Shown piece by piece: positions 19,921 through 29,488 of a stretch of 64,000 bases of DNA; positions within the stretch are counted from its first letter, which is position 1, and each line of letters starts with the position of its first letter. Origin of the DNA: Nitzschia sp. pyKryTriq1 (taxonomy: Eukaryota > Bacillariophyta > Bacillariophyceae > Bacillariales > Bacillariaceae); contig OY101120.1 in the NCBI GenBank assembly GCA_956465555.1, forward strand, positions 372,001 through 436,000. The letters run 5' to 3'. The position numbers and the translations under genes are program-made. The notes below the pieces were generated by a model. That model made no database searches and had not been told where the DNA came from. It saw only the letters and a program-made list of their open reading frames with translations.

Positions 19921-20996
19921 TAGGGTTTTGAAGACTTCAGAGAACTTTTATAAGTACAGTACGAGTAGTGAAGACAGGGGGTTGATGCGGTGCTTTGATG
20001 TTGCTGTTGTGGCAATGGACAACGCGAAAAGAAGAAAGGGTCGGCTGTCGGCAGCCACCAGCAGCGCATGTGACGTGATGTTACGAAAGGTTCATGGGTA
20101 CATACCTGGTACCGGTACCTCACGACAAAATGAATGTGCGCGAAAACCCCCCCATTTGCCGCCCGCATTCCCGCCCTTCTACTTAACGAAACATTTTAAA
20201 TCTTCTTTCACGGGGCGGAACCCTCCGCGGACCACCCCGTGTCGCAAAAAATGTCTCAACGGTACTCAAATTCCAAACTTTACTAGTCATTCGCGCACTT
20301 TTGCACAAATCCCCCCCCCATTCGCGCCCCCATACGACACGAAGGGGACAACATGCACTTAACACCACTTTAGAATGAAATCCAACTTCTCGCAACGCAT
20401 TCGCGCCCCCGCATTCGTTCACCAGAGACGCTACCTCGAAGCTCGCACCGCACTCTCAACCATCATTCTCTCCTCACATCCTCCTCCTCCCCCATTCTCG
20501 CTCTTCCCCTCCACGCCAGCCTGCTCCCGAGTCGGCACCGCTCCTGTCCCACCACCACCTCAGTCACTAATAATACGCCATCTTCAATCCCAGATTTAAC
20601 TGTTTTCAAACGCTCCGATCGCTGAATAATATTTCTTGATTGCTATTAAATTAGTATATATTATTTCCGCCGGACGTGTAACAGTTGTAGAGCCAGCCCG
20701 TCAATGATGAAGCGATGCGACGACGATTCATTCACACAACAAGTATTACCGTTCACACAACAAGTATTACCGGCACCTCTACCGACACATCAACCGGCCA
20801 ACATCACAAAAGCACGCACAATGGGCCGAAACGCAAACCCACCAAACTTCAGACCCACATAACACACATCCGATTATTTCTCCAAAGCCAACCATGTACA
20901 TCCCTCATCGTCAAACATCCACCATTTTGAGAAGCTTTTTGTAGATTGAGAAGCTTTCTCGGTGAGAAGCTTTTAGGTGAAAATATTCGGTTGACA

Positions 20997-21177
20997 GAAG
21001 TAGCAGCAGCAGCAGAAGTATCATCATCGTTGTTGTACTAGAAGTAGCAGCAGCAGCAGAAGTATCATCATCGTCATTGTACTAGAAGTAGCAGCAGCAG
21101 CAGCAGCAGAAGTATCATTGTAGTAGTACTAGAAGTAGTAGGAGTAGTAGCAGAAGTATCATCGTCGTCGTAGTGCT
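20997..21177 (+). repeat. Minisatellite, four units of 43-47 bp
   Basis: Each unit reads AGAAGTAGCAGCAGC..., then AGAAGTATCAT, then a CGT/TGT-rich end finishing in GTACT or GTGCT. Units start near 20997, 21040, 21084 and 21131. The inner AGC run varies in number between units, and the last unit is the most diverged. Confidence 0.85.
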
Positions 21178-21244
21178 AGGGCCCCGAGGAAGGGCTTGGT
21201 ACTAGATTCTCTGAAAGAGAAGATGATGGAGGTGCGAGATATCC

Positions 21245-21279
21245 AGAATCTCTGGTCGAAGAGCTCGGTGAATCACTCT
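21245..21279 (+). repeat. 35-bp exact copy of golgin exon-2 sequence
   Basis: Positions 21245-21279 match 18922-18956 of the golgin gene base for base, same strand, with weaker likeness for some 30 bp to the left. It lies in non-coding DNA about 2 kb downstream of its source, so it is a captured gene scrap, not a functional exon. Confidence 0.8.
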
Positions 21280-21287
21280 GGTGGTGA

Positions 21288-21377
21288 GCGGCAAAAGAGC
21301 AAAAGAGCGAAAGAGCGAAAGAGTGAAAGAGCGAAAGAGCGAAAGAACGAAAGAACGAAAGCAACGAAAGCAACGAC
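21288..21377 (+). repeat. Tandem repeat (AGCGAAAG)n
   Basis: About ten 7-9 bp units of AGCGAAAG with variants (AGTGAAAG, AACGAAAG, CAACGAAAG). It directly follows the golgin scrap. Confidence 0.85.
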
Positions 21378-21527
21378 TGACAGCCGTCAGAAAAAGGCCT
21401 TAGGCCATTTATCGTTCACGTCGGAAGCGTAGCAGTCGGAGTAGCGTCAGCGCGCAGGCGGGCCAAAGGGCGCCAAAGTTTCGACGTGGCACAGATGAGG
21501 TGGTTTCCCCAGCGAGCACGGGACCAA

Positions 21528-24226
21528 GCAACAATGTTGATATGCCCATGTTGATGATGGGAAAACCACAATCGATAACACCTATTGAAGAATTATTGGG
21601 TTCTCCATCCGACGAGTTAATGGGTCGTTAAACATCATTATGGATTGAATGTTTTTTAAAATAGTCGTATTTGTTGTCCGGCATAGCATATGTGATGTTG
21701 ATAAGCCTCAAATTAAGATTGACAGAAAAAAGTCAAAGCAAGAAACGGGAACGGGGGTTTTGGCGGTGCGCGGTACCGGTACTTGTTACCTCATTGATTT
21801 CCTCAAAAAGAAGACTGAAGCAGGTATTCCATTCCAAGACAGCATATCGTTGTTTGCTTTACCATTAGTCTCTACAATGAAAGACTGCAGCCTAGAACCC
21901 ATCCCGTTCAACTACTATGGACCGGCGAAAAATCCCGACGAAGTCGTCGACCCATGGATGCACCACCATCGACCTCTCCAAAAGATAAGACTCGATCCGA
22001 GTAGTGGTGATGCTATGGGTGATGCATACCTGTACTCACACGATTACGACAATATGGACGTATGGGAACGGAATGATTCTACTGTTGCAGATCATTTCAT
22101 CGCTTCATGCTCGCTATACAGTAGTATTGATACCACAGTCGACGCTCACCATGTGGAGGGCACCAATGAAGAAGAAGAAGACGAAGAAGAAGAAGAACAC
22201 CTCGAACCCGTTGGTGCTGGTGATGAACTGGACGACGAAATCGCCCTGTTTGACGTTGACTTGCATTTAGAAACCGAGGTGCTCCCGAATCAAGTGGAAT
22301 CAATGACTGCCCAAGAAATGAATCTACTTTCCACGGAAGATCGGGAGAAGGTGTACTATGACTTGCATGGGGTCTCGTCGGAAGTGAAAGAGACTCAAGC
22401 GTTTGTGAATGAGCGCCTCGTTCAACTGCACCAGATATTGAATGCTGCGACTGAAACCCATGATGCATACAGACTAGCGCTGAGCATGAATCCAGCTTAT
22501 GTACACAGTTCCAAGTTTCTGATGCGATTCTTGCGAGCGGATAACTTTGATGTGAACGCAGCTTGCGAACGCATCGGCAGACATTTTGAGTTAAAGTTGG
22601 AGCTATTTGGTCCAGAACTTCTAGCGAGGGACATTGTTCAGGATGATTTGAACAAAGATGATTTGGACTGGCTGTATAATGGCCATATGATTGGATACGA
22701 GTTACCGTTTCGCGACAGAGCTGGGCGATCAATCTATTTCCAGCACACTCTTTCAGCAACACCGGCGAATGATGAAGTATCCATCCAAACCAAGTTGCGA
22801 AGGGGGTTCTACGCTTTCCAGCCGATGAGCGAAGACGAGGAGACGCAGAGAGCAGGTATTGTGGTCGTCACCTACGCCGTTGGAGTCGAGATCTCTTTTC
22901 AGCAGATTGCCCAGCGAAAATCGTTCAATAGTTCTCGGGCCAAACTCATGGCAGCGCTTCCAGTTCGTGTGGAGGCAATCCATTTCTGTTATGATTCCAT
23001 CATGTGGAAGCCCGTTTATGCTGCCTTCAAACTGCACTCTTTGATGTTCAACAGAGTAAGGATGCGAGAGCACTACGGAAATGCCAAAGATGTCTTATTT
23101 AGCCTTCAGACGTTTGGCATTCCAACAATGATGGTTCAAGAGTTTCCTGTGACTCCCCAAGGGGAAATCCTGAAGCACCTTCACGATGAAAGATGGGAGA
23201 AGCGACGTAAAATCGAACAGATGCAGAGACTTCATCATCACAATTCTATCGACTTGAAAGATGTGTCTTCTGGTTCTGTGACCCAACCAGAAGCACCCGT
23301 CCGTGTTGGTACACCGTGGCGCTACGACGTCCTACTTGGTCGAGGAAAAGCTTACTATTCGCACGTAGGAAATCTTCGCATGAGGAATCTAGTACTGGAG
23401 TGGGGGCATCGCTACGAAGAGGCCAGCTTTACTTGCAAGCACAGGGTGGTGAAAGACCTCGTGAAGCTGGTCAAACAAGGCCCGGGTCGGTTTCTGAGGG
23501 AGGATGGTGCCGGCTGGGTAGAGGTGGACGATCAGATGGCAGAGAAGAAAGTTTCGGCTGCTTTAAGAACTCTCCGAGGGATTCGAAATGCCGCAGCGAG
23601 CGGAGATCAACAGGATACTACCACTAAGCGCTCCAAAAAGACGAGTCGGTCTGACTCGTGTTAGAAATCGAAAACCTCTCTCTCTCTCTCAATCCAGATA
23701 AAGTAGGGCCTACTGGTGGTAGTTCGTAGTAGTCTCTCCATAGCATAGAGATACTTCGCACAGTGCCAGTATTGGTATTGTAGACAAAACCGAATTTTTC
23801 GATTGTGACGCATTTCTCGTGTTCATGAGTTCACAAGTCGATCAAGTCCAATCGCGGAAAAGCAACAAAAAAAGAAATCCCTTGGCATCTTAGATCAGGG
23901 GGAAGTTTAGGGGATAAACAATCTTACAGGGTGGTAACCCCCAGAAGAAAGATTCGTCTCTTCCCGCATTCCGCCCCAAAAGATTCTTCTTCTTCGTTTC
24001 CCGAATTCACAACATCCCTGCATGTTTGCATACTAAAGGTACAGTACGAGTACAATAACATCCATTGCACAGATATATGGTAATATGTTCCAATATCCCA
24101 TCTCGAACATCGGACGTCATCGAAAACCAAAAAGCAAGATTCTTCATTCTACGACAATCCATCAATATGTTTCCACAAATGTGTTTCCCCACCCTCCGCC
24201 GTCGCATCTTGAATCTCATCTCTTAT
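21528..24226 (+). repeat. CRAL-TRIO/DUF6824 tandem duplication, unit 1
   Basis: 2.7-kb unit. It shares with unit 2 the leader from 'gcaacaatgttga', the whole coding region and about 560 bp of 3' flank ending 'tcatctcttat'. Leader sequences are diverged with indels, but the 3' flanks are nearly identical. Confidence 0.9.
21877..23664 (+). CDS. CRAL-TRIO (Sec14-like) protein with C-terminal DUF6824 domain, copy 1
   Basis: 595 residues. The N-terminal 200 are acidic, with a Glu/Asp run near 97-110. CRAL-TRIO N-terminal helices lie at about 204-240 (NPAYVHSSKFLMRFLRAD, NFDVNAACERI) and the lipid-pocket domain at about 265-455: ELPFRDRAGRSIYFQ, then VEAIHFCYDSIMWKPVYAAF and RVRMREHYG. The C-terminus (about 482-570) is the DVLLGRG domain (DUF6824): YDVLLGRGKAYYSHVGN, RFLREDGAGWVEVDDQMAEK, then KVSAALRTLRGIR. 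CRAL-TRIO domains carry hydrophobic lipids such as phosphoinositides or tocopherol. DUF6824 is, to my knowledge, abundant in diatoms and of unknown function, perhaps DNA-binding. The ATG at 21877 aligns with the start of copy 2; the frame upstream is leader sequence. Confidence 0.88.
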   Translation: MKDCSLEPIPFNYYGPAKNPDEVVDPWMHHHRPLQKIRLDPSSGDAMGDAYLYSHDYDNMDVWERNDSTVADHFIASCSLYSSIDTTVDAHHVEGTNEEEEDEEEEEHLEPVGAGDELDDEIALFDVDLHLETEVLPNQVESMTAQEMNLLSTEDREKVYYDLHGVSSEVKETQAFVNERLVQLHQILNAATETHDAYRLALSMNPAYVHSSKFLMRFLRADNFDVNAACERIGRHFELKLELFGPELLARDIVQDDLNKDDLDWLYNGHMIGYELPFRDRAGRSIYFQHTLSATPANDEVSIQTKLRRGFYAFQPMSEDEETQRAGIVVVTYAVGVEISFQQIAQRKSFNSSRAKLMAALPVRVEAIHFCYDSIMWKPVYAAFKLHSLMFNRVRMREHYGNAKDVLFSLQTFGIPTMMVQEFPVTPQGEILKHLHDERWEKRRKIEQMQRLHHHNSIDLKDVSSGSVTQPEAPVRVGTPWRYDVLLGRGKAYYSHVGNLRMRNLVLEWGHRYEEASFTCKHRVVKDLVKLVKQGPGRFLREDGAGWVEVDDQMAEKKVSAALRTLRGIRNAAASGDQQDTTTKRSKKTSRSDSC

Positions 24227-24959
24227 ATGAAGGAAAGCAGATGATCAAAAAAACTCAAAGTTTCAGTGCATTTTGGGGGGGGATAAGAGCCATTTTCCAA
24301 GGCACAAATCGAGGGGGGTGTGGGTCAAGTGAGTCAATTTTGGTTGTTACTGGGGGTGCGGATGTTGGACGGTAATGATGACGTCTGAATGACGGACGTC
24401 ATCCAGTCTTGTCTTCTCGTGTCTTGTGTCAATATAATATTTTAGTTAAGTAAAAATACAACTTGGATGACCGTAAATCTTACCTTGGATATACAGACCG
24501 TGGGTGCCCACGCAACAATGTTGATGTGCCCATGTTGATAATGGGAAAACCGCGATCGATAACAACTATTGAGGAATTATTGTGTTTTTCGTTGTGGCGG
24601 GCATGCATGCATGCATGGTTCTTCTCCATCCGAGATAATGGGTCGTTAAACATCATTTATGGATTGAATGTGAAAATACTCCTCGTGCTTTCTACCCGTA
24701 CATAGACTATATTATTTGTTGACCGGCATAATACTACATCAATACCGGTATGTGATGTTGATGAGCCTCAAATTAATTGACGTCGACATTATTTTTTATG
24801 CAGAAAAAAAGTCAAAGCAAGAAACGGGAACGCGGGTTTTGGCAGTGCGCGGCACCGGTACTTGTTACAGTACCTCATTGATTTCCTCAAAAAGAAGACT
24901 GATCAGGTATTCCATTCCAAGACAGCATATCGTTGTTTGCTTCACCATTAGTCTCTACA
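23665..24959. other. 3' flank of copy 1 and leader of copy 2
   Basis: The duplicated 3' flank runs to 24226, then about 285 bp is private to this junction, including the inverted repeat at 24377-24403. Unit 2 begins at 24512, with an extra GCATGCATGC run at 24601-24616 that unit 1 lacks. No gene is seen. Confidence 0.6.
24377..24403. promoter_or_regulatory. Inverted repeat containing TGACGTC/GACGTCA (CRE-like)
   Basis: Arms GATGACGTC and GACGTCATC pair perfectly around a 9-base loop, some 560 bp upstream of copy 2. Both arms contain the TGACGT/ACGTCA core known from cAMP/CO2-responsive promoters in the diatom Phaeodactylum. A regulatory role here is only inferred. Confidence 0.35.
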
Positions 24960-27307
24960 ATGAAAGGCTGCAGCATAGAACCCATCCCGTTCAACTACTA
25001 TGGACCGGCGAAAAATCCCGACGAAGTCGTCGACCCATGGATGCACCACCATCGACCTTTCCAAAAGATAAGACTCGATCCGAGTATTGATGATGCTAAG
25101 GGTGATGCATACCTGTACTCACACGAGTACGACAATATGGACGTATGGGAACGGAACGATTCTACCGTTGCAGATCATGTCATCGCTTCATGCTCGCTAT
25201 ACAGTAGTATTGATACCACAGTCGACGCTCACCATGTGGAGGGCACCAATGAAGAAGAAGAAGAAGACGAAGAAGAACACCTCGAACCCGTTGGTGCTGG
25301 TGATGAACTGGACGACGAAATCGCCCTGTTTGACGTTGACTTGCATTTAGAAACCGAGGTGCTGCCGAATCAAGTGGAATCAATGATTGCACAAGAAATG
25401 AATCTACTTTCCACGGAAGATCGGGAGAAGGTGTACTATGACTTGCATGGGGTCTCGTCGGAAGTGAAAGAGACTCAAGCGTTTGTGAATGAGCGCCTCG
25501 TTCAACTGCACCAGATTTTGAATGCTGTGACTGAAACCCATGATGCATACAAACTAGCGCTGAGCATGAATCCAGCTTATGTACACAATTCCAAGTTTCT
25601 GATGCGATTCTTACGAGCGGATAACTTTGATGTGAACGCAGCTTGTGAACGCATCGGCAGACATTTTGAGTTAAAGTTGGAGCTATTTGGTCCAGAACTT
25701 CTAGCGAGGGACATTGTTCAGGATGATTTGAACAAAGATGATTTGGACTGGCTGTATAATGGCAATAATGTTGGATACGAGTTACCGTTTCGTGACAGAG
25801 CTGGGCGATCAATCTATTTCCAGCACACTCTTTCAGCAACACCGGCGAATGATGAAGTATCCATCCAAACCAAGTTGCGAAGGGGGTTCTACGCTTTCCA
25901 GCCGATGAGTGAAGACGAGGAGACGCAGAGAGCAGGTATTGTGGTCATCACCTACACCGTTGGAGTCGAGATCTCTTTTCAGCAGATGGCCCAGCGAAAA
26001 TCGTTCAATAGTTCTCGGGCCAAACTCATGGCAGCGCTTCCAGTTCGTGTGGAGGCAATCCATTTCTGTTATGATTCCATCATGTGGAAGCCCGTTTATG
26101 CTGCCTTCAGACTGCACTCTTTGATGTTCAACAGAGTAAGGATGCGAGAGCACTACGGAAATGCCAAAGATGTCTTATTTAGCCTTCAGACGTTTGGCAT
26201 TCCAACAATGATGGTTCAAGAGTTTCCTGTGACTCCCCAAGGGGAAATCCTGAAGCACCTTCACGATGAAAGATGGGAGAAGCGACGCAAAATCGAACAG
26301 ATGCAGAGACTTCATCATCACAATTCTATCGACTTGAAAGATGTGTCTTCTGGTTCTGTGACCCAACCAGAAGCACCCGTCCGTGTTGGTACACCGTGGC
26401 GCTACGACGTCCTACTTGGTCGAGGAAAAGCTTACTATTCGCACGTAGGAAATCTTCGCATGAGGAATCTAGTACTGGAGTGGGGGCATCTCTACGAAGA
26501 GGCCAGCTTTACTCGCAAGCACAGGGTGGTGAAAGACCTCGTGAAGCTGGTCAAACAAGGCCCGGGTCGGTTTCTGAGGGAGGATGGTGCCGGCTGGGTA
26601 GAGGTGGACGATCAGATGGCAGAGAAGAAAGTTTCGGCTGCTTTAAGAACTCTCCGAGGGATTCGAAATGCCGCAGCGAGCGGAGATCAACAGGATACTA
26701 CCACTAAGCGCTCCAAAAAGACGAGTCGGTCTGACTCGTGTTAGAAATCGAAAACCTCTCTCTCTCTCTCAATCCAGATAAAGTAGGGCCTACTGGTGGT
26801 AGTTCGTAGTAGTCTCTCCATAGCATAGAGATACTTCGCACAGTGCCAGTATTGGTATTGTAGACAAAACCGAATTTTTCGATTGTGACGCATTTCTCGT
26901 GTTCATGAGTTCACAAGTCGATCAAGTCCAATCGCGGAAAAGCAACAAAAAAAGAAATCCCTTGGCATCTTAGATCAGGGGGAAGTTTAGGGGATAAACA
27001 ATCTTACAGGGTGGTAACCCCCAGAAGAAAGATTCGTCTCTTCCCGCATTCCGCCCCAAAAGATTCTTCTTCTTCGTTTCCCGAATTCACAACATCCCTG
27101 CATGTTTGCATACTAAAGGTACAGTACGAGTACAATAACATCCATTGCACAGATATATGGTAATATGTTCCAATATCGCATCTCGAACATCGGACGTCAT
27201 CGAAAACCAAAAAGCAAGATTCTTCATTCTACGACAATCCATCAATATGTTTCCACAAATGTGTTTCCCACCCCCTCCGCCGTCGCATCTTGAATCTCAT
27301 CTCTTAT
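24512..27307 (+). repeat. CRAL-TRIO/DUF6824 tandem duplication, unit 2
   Basis: Second copy of the unit at 21528-24226. It carries its own complete gene and the same roughly 560-bp 3' flank. After 27307 a short echo of its end appears ('agcaagattcttc' at about 27339-27351). Confidence 0.9.
24960..26744 (+). CDS. CRAL-TRIO (Sec14-like) protein with C-terminal DUF6824 domain, copy 2
   Basis: 594-residue paralogue of the product at 21877 with the same three-part layout: acidic N-terminus, CRAL-TRIO, DUF6824. Differences crowd into the first two thirds: MKGCSIEP for MKDCSLEP, FQK for LQK, SIDDAKG for SSGDAMG, a shorter acidic run, and GNNVGY for GHMIGY. The DUF6824 part differs only by HLYEE for HRYEE and TRKH for TCKH. 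No frame damage is seen, so both genes are probably expressed. Its promoter region differs from copy 1 by indels, which could allow different regulation. Confidence 0.88.
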   Translation: MKGCSIEPIPFNYYGPAKNPDEVVDPWMHHHRPFQKIRLDPSIDDAKGDAYLYSHEYDNMDVWERNDSTVADHVIASCSLYSSIDTTVDAHHVEGTNEEEEEDEEEHLEPVGAGDELDDEIALFDVDLHLETEVLPNQVESMIAQEMNLLSTEDREKVYYDLHGVSSEVKETQAFVNERLVQLHQILNAVTETHDAYKLALSMNPAYVHNSKFLMRFLRADNFDVNAACERIGRHFELKLELFGPELLARDIVQDDLNKDDLDWLYNGNNVGYELPFRDRAGRSIYFQHTLSATPANDEVSIQTKLRRGFYAFQPMSEDEETQRAGIVVITYTVGVEISFQQMAQRKSFNSSRAKLMAALPVRVEAIHFCYDSIMWKPVYAAFRLHSLMFNRVRMREHYGNAKDVLFSLQTFGIPTMMVQEFPVTPQGEILKHLHDERWEKRRKIEQMQRLHHHNSIDLKDVSSGSVTQPEAPVRVGTPWRYDVLLGRGKAYYSHVGNLRMRNLVLEWGHLYEEASFTRKHRVVKDLVKLVKQGPGRFLREDGAGWVEVDDQMAEKKVSAALRTLRGIRNAAASGDQQDTTTKRSKKTSRSDSC

Positions 27308-27484
27308 CATCGATGAGAGAGCGTCATCGAATATCGACAAGCAAGATTCTTCACACCACTGAAGATACCTTTCCAGCATCATGAATATCATCGTGTCGCC
27401 CTTTTCCCTCGCAAATATAAAGGCATGTCAGGTAGAGTCATTCTTTTCTTCTCAAGAGAAAAGAAGAACAAGTAACAGGAGAAG
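26745..27484. other. 3' flank of unit 2 and upstream region of the twin-GFA gene
   Basis: Duplicated flank to 27307, then about 175 bp of private DNA. It contains CT repeats (26756-26770) and a short echo of the unit end. No gene is seen. Confidence 0.6.
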
Positions 27485-28885
27485 ATGCGTGTCTCTCCTG
27501 CTCTATCCTCAATCCGATCCCAATGTGCATGTGGAGGGGTATGTGTTGAGGTTCCGTGGGATTCTAGTACAACAGAACCTCCACAATTCCAAGCCGCGGA
27601 CTGCCACTGCCCAGCATGTCGAAAGTTTCATGTGGCGGCGTTTGTCAGCTACGTTGTCATCTCCTCACCATGCACAGGTAAGAAGACAACAAAGAATCAT
27701 GATCATCGCCAGCACCACCATGGGGATAGTACTAGCAGTTTGGTGACGATTCGAGGCAGGGAGAACCTATCCGTGTACCAAGATGATTCCTGTGCGCAAG
27801 TGGGACCGGTAGACCGATGGTACTGTCAACAATGTTTCTCGAAACTGTTCAGTCAAATAAGAACACCAACCACAATCGCAAAGACTGCTGATCCTCAGGG
27901 TTCGATGATTCTCCTCAACATGGGACCCATCGTGGACGAAACTGTCCCTTCTACCTTGCTTGTATCGTGGCGAGGAAATCGAGCGCAATGGGAAACTCCC
28001 TCCAAGGCTTTTTGGATAGATGACGACTCGTGTGGACGACCCATGCAGCAGCAACAAGAACAGCAGCAGCATCGTATCGAAAAAGATCAGTTTCTAGTTC
28101 GCGGAAGTTGTGCGTGCCAATCGTGTCGGTATGAGATTGACTGGAGCAGCAGCCCAACTACAGAAGTCCATCATTGCTACTGTCGACTCTGTCGTCAACT
28201 TTCGGGGGGTCCATTTCAATCATGGATCCCAGTTCACAAGAGAAACATGCGATGGTCCCTCACAGACACCTTGGGTAAAACGACCAATTTCATGGGTACT
28301 GAACTACCACCCTCGTCCTCGCCGCTGACGCTTCGACGAACGACCCTTCACGCCCAACGTCATTGCTGTCAAGACTGCGGCAGTGCCATGACCATTGTTT
28401 ACGATGGCCAACCAAATCACATCTGGCCGGCGGCTGGGGGGTTGGATGATCACGACGCAAACAACCAGCCAGCAGTGCAGGTCTCTCGGTGGAAGGAGCA
28501 AATTCATCGAGTCGTTCACATCTGCTGCCGATACAAACAAGAATGGTACGATTTGCCCAATGATGGACTGGACCGCAAGCACCTATACGACTGGAGCTTT
28601 CAAGGATTCTTTTCGAGTCAATCAAGATTCGAGGACTTTCCCATTTTAGGGATGATCTTGCAACTGTGGACCCAATATCGAGCGGTATGGCTGCTCCTCA
28701 AGGGCGCCGTTGTCTACATTCCTGCTCTGCCAACCATCATGGCTCCATTTTTCGCCCTCCGAGATTTCTACTATCTGCAAGAAGAGCAGCAGCACCAACC
28801 TAAGAGCCTCCTCAGCAGTGCATGTCATACCACTGATTCCTCCTCCGTTTCTCGACGCAGCACGATCGTCGCTGCTTCGGCGTGA
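27485..28885 (+). CDS. Protein with two GFA/CENP-V (DUF636) zinc domains
   Basis: 466 residues with two GFA-type zinc modules. Module 1 (about 12-150) has CACGGVCVEV, ADCHCPACRKFH and WYCQQCFSKL. Module 2 (about 200-350) has GSCACQSCRYEI, VHHCYCRLCRQLSGGPFQSW and HCCQDCGSAMTI. These are the paired CxCGxC / CxCxxC / CxxCG cysteine sets of the glutathione-dependent formaldehyde-activating enzyme (Gfa) and CENP-V families. Gfa speeds S-hydroxymethylglutathione formation, but many members have unknown substrates. Both modules keep their cysteines, with His- and Gln-rich linkers between. The tail holds a moderately hydrophobic stretch near 385-420 (ILGMILQLWTQYRAVWLLLK), perhaps a membrane contact. 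The start is the first ATG in frame and precedes module 1 closely. Confidence 0.8.
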   Translation: MRVSPALSSIRSQCACGGVCVEVPWDSSTTEPPQFQAADCHCPACRKFHVAAFVSYVVISSPCTGKKTTKNHDHRQHHHGDSTSSLVTIRGRENLSVYQDDSCAQVGPVDRWYCQQCFSKLFSQIRTPTTIAKTADPQGSMILLNMGPIVDETVPSTLLVSWRGNRAQWETPSKAFWIDDDSCGRPMQQQQEQQQHRIEKDQFLVRGSCACQSCRYEIDWSSSPTTEVHHCYCRLCRQLSGGPFQSWIPVHKRNMRWSLTDTLGKTTNFMGTELPPSSSPLTLRRTTLHAQRHCCQDCGSAMTIVYDGQPNHIWPAAGGLDDHDANNQPAVQVSRWKEQIHRVVHICCRYKQEWYDLPNDGLDRKHLYDWSFQGFFSSQSRFEDFPILGMILQLWTQYRAVWLLLKGAVVYIPALPTIMAPFFALRDFYYLQEEQQHQPKSLLSSACHTTDSSSVSRRSTIVAASA

Positions 28886-29488
28886 AAACCGTGCTTCCCT
28901 GCCGGCACTCGCACCTGTCCTGACTGATAGTTCTCTACTCGCTCGGCTGTATAATGTTATAAGTCTTGACATTATGTCTTCTTCTACTAAATTCTTGACT
29001 TCTCTACCGAAATGTTCATCATGTCGGCAATCTTCCTGTATGAAGAACCAACGAAGTACTTCGTAGTAAGAGCATGTACTCCTGACGCTGGCTCAACAAG
29101 AAGGAGGTAGGGGGACTTTCTTGTAGGAGAATGGAACGAGTACTACCGGCCCTGCCTGGGTAATAGAGGTGGCCATGAAGAAACAAGAAGTGTTGGATGC
29201 TGTTCGATCTATTTGAGCGACTGATTCGGAATTCCGCAACGAACGAGGATCATCACCATGATACCAGCACCAAGAAGCGCTCCAAGACAACAATGAGTCA
29301 TGCTGATAAGATAGAGTTGTCAGACACAATGGACTACTCGTACACTACTAATATCCAAGTGCAAGAAACTCGTTGAACATTGTTCTAAAAAATCATAAAG
29401 TTGTTTCAACCTCCTGTGTAGGAGTATATATAGATATAGATATATGCATTCAAACCATACCACCGCTCCTGATGAGACATGCCATTTT
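28886..29488. other. Convergent intergenic region
   Basis: 600 bp between two genes pointing at each other. No gene recognised. A TATAGATATAGATATA run near 29427-29444 lies just beyond the stop of the minus-strand gene and may be part of its 3' end. Confidence 0.5.

Larger units (their letters stand above)
19921..21876. other. Repeat-rich intergenic region
   Basis: No gene supported over nearly 2 kb. It holds C-rich DNA with two copies of 'cattcgcgcccc' (near 20320 and 20400), a doubled 'ttcacacaacaagtattacc' (20730-20772), three 'gagaagcttt' boxes (about 20928-20975), a four-unit minisatellite, a scrap of the golgin gene, an AAGAGCG repeat, and from 21528 the first CRAL-TRIO duplication unit. 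Confidence 0.6.

Noticed and set aside
20997-21177. CRISPR-like spaced repeats
   Set aside because: Units are contiguous with no unique spacers, the sequence is AGC-rich, and the genome is eukaryotic. It is a minisatellite.
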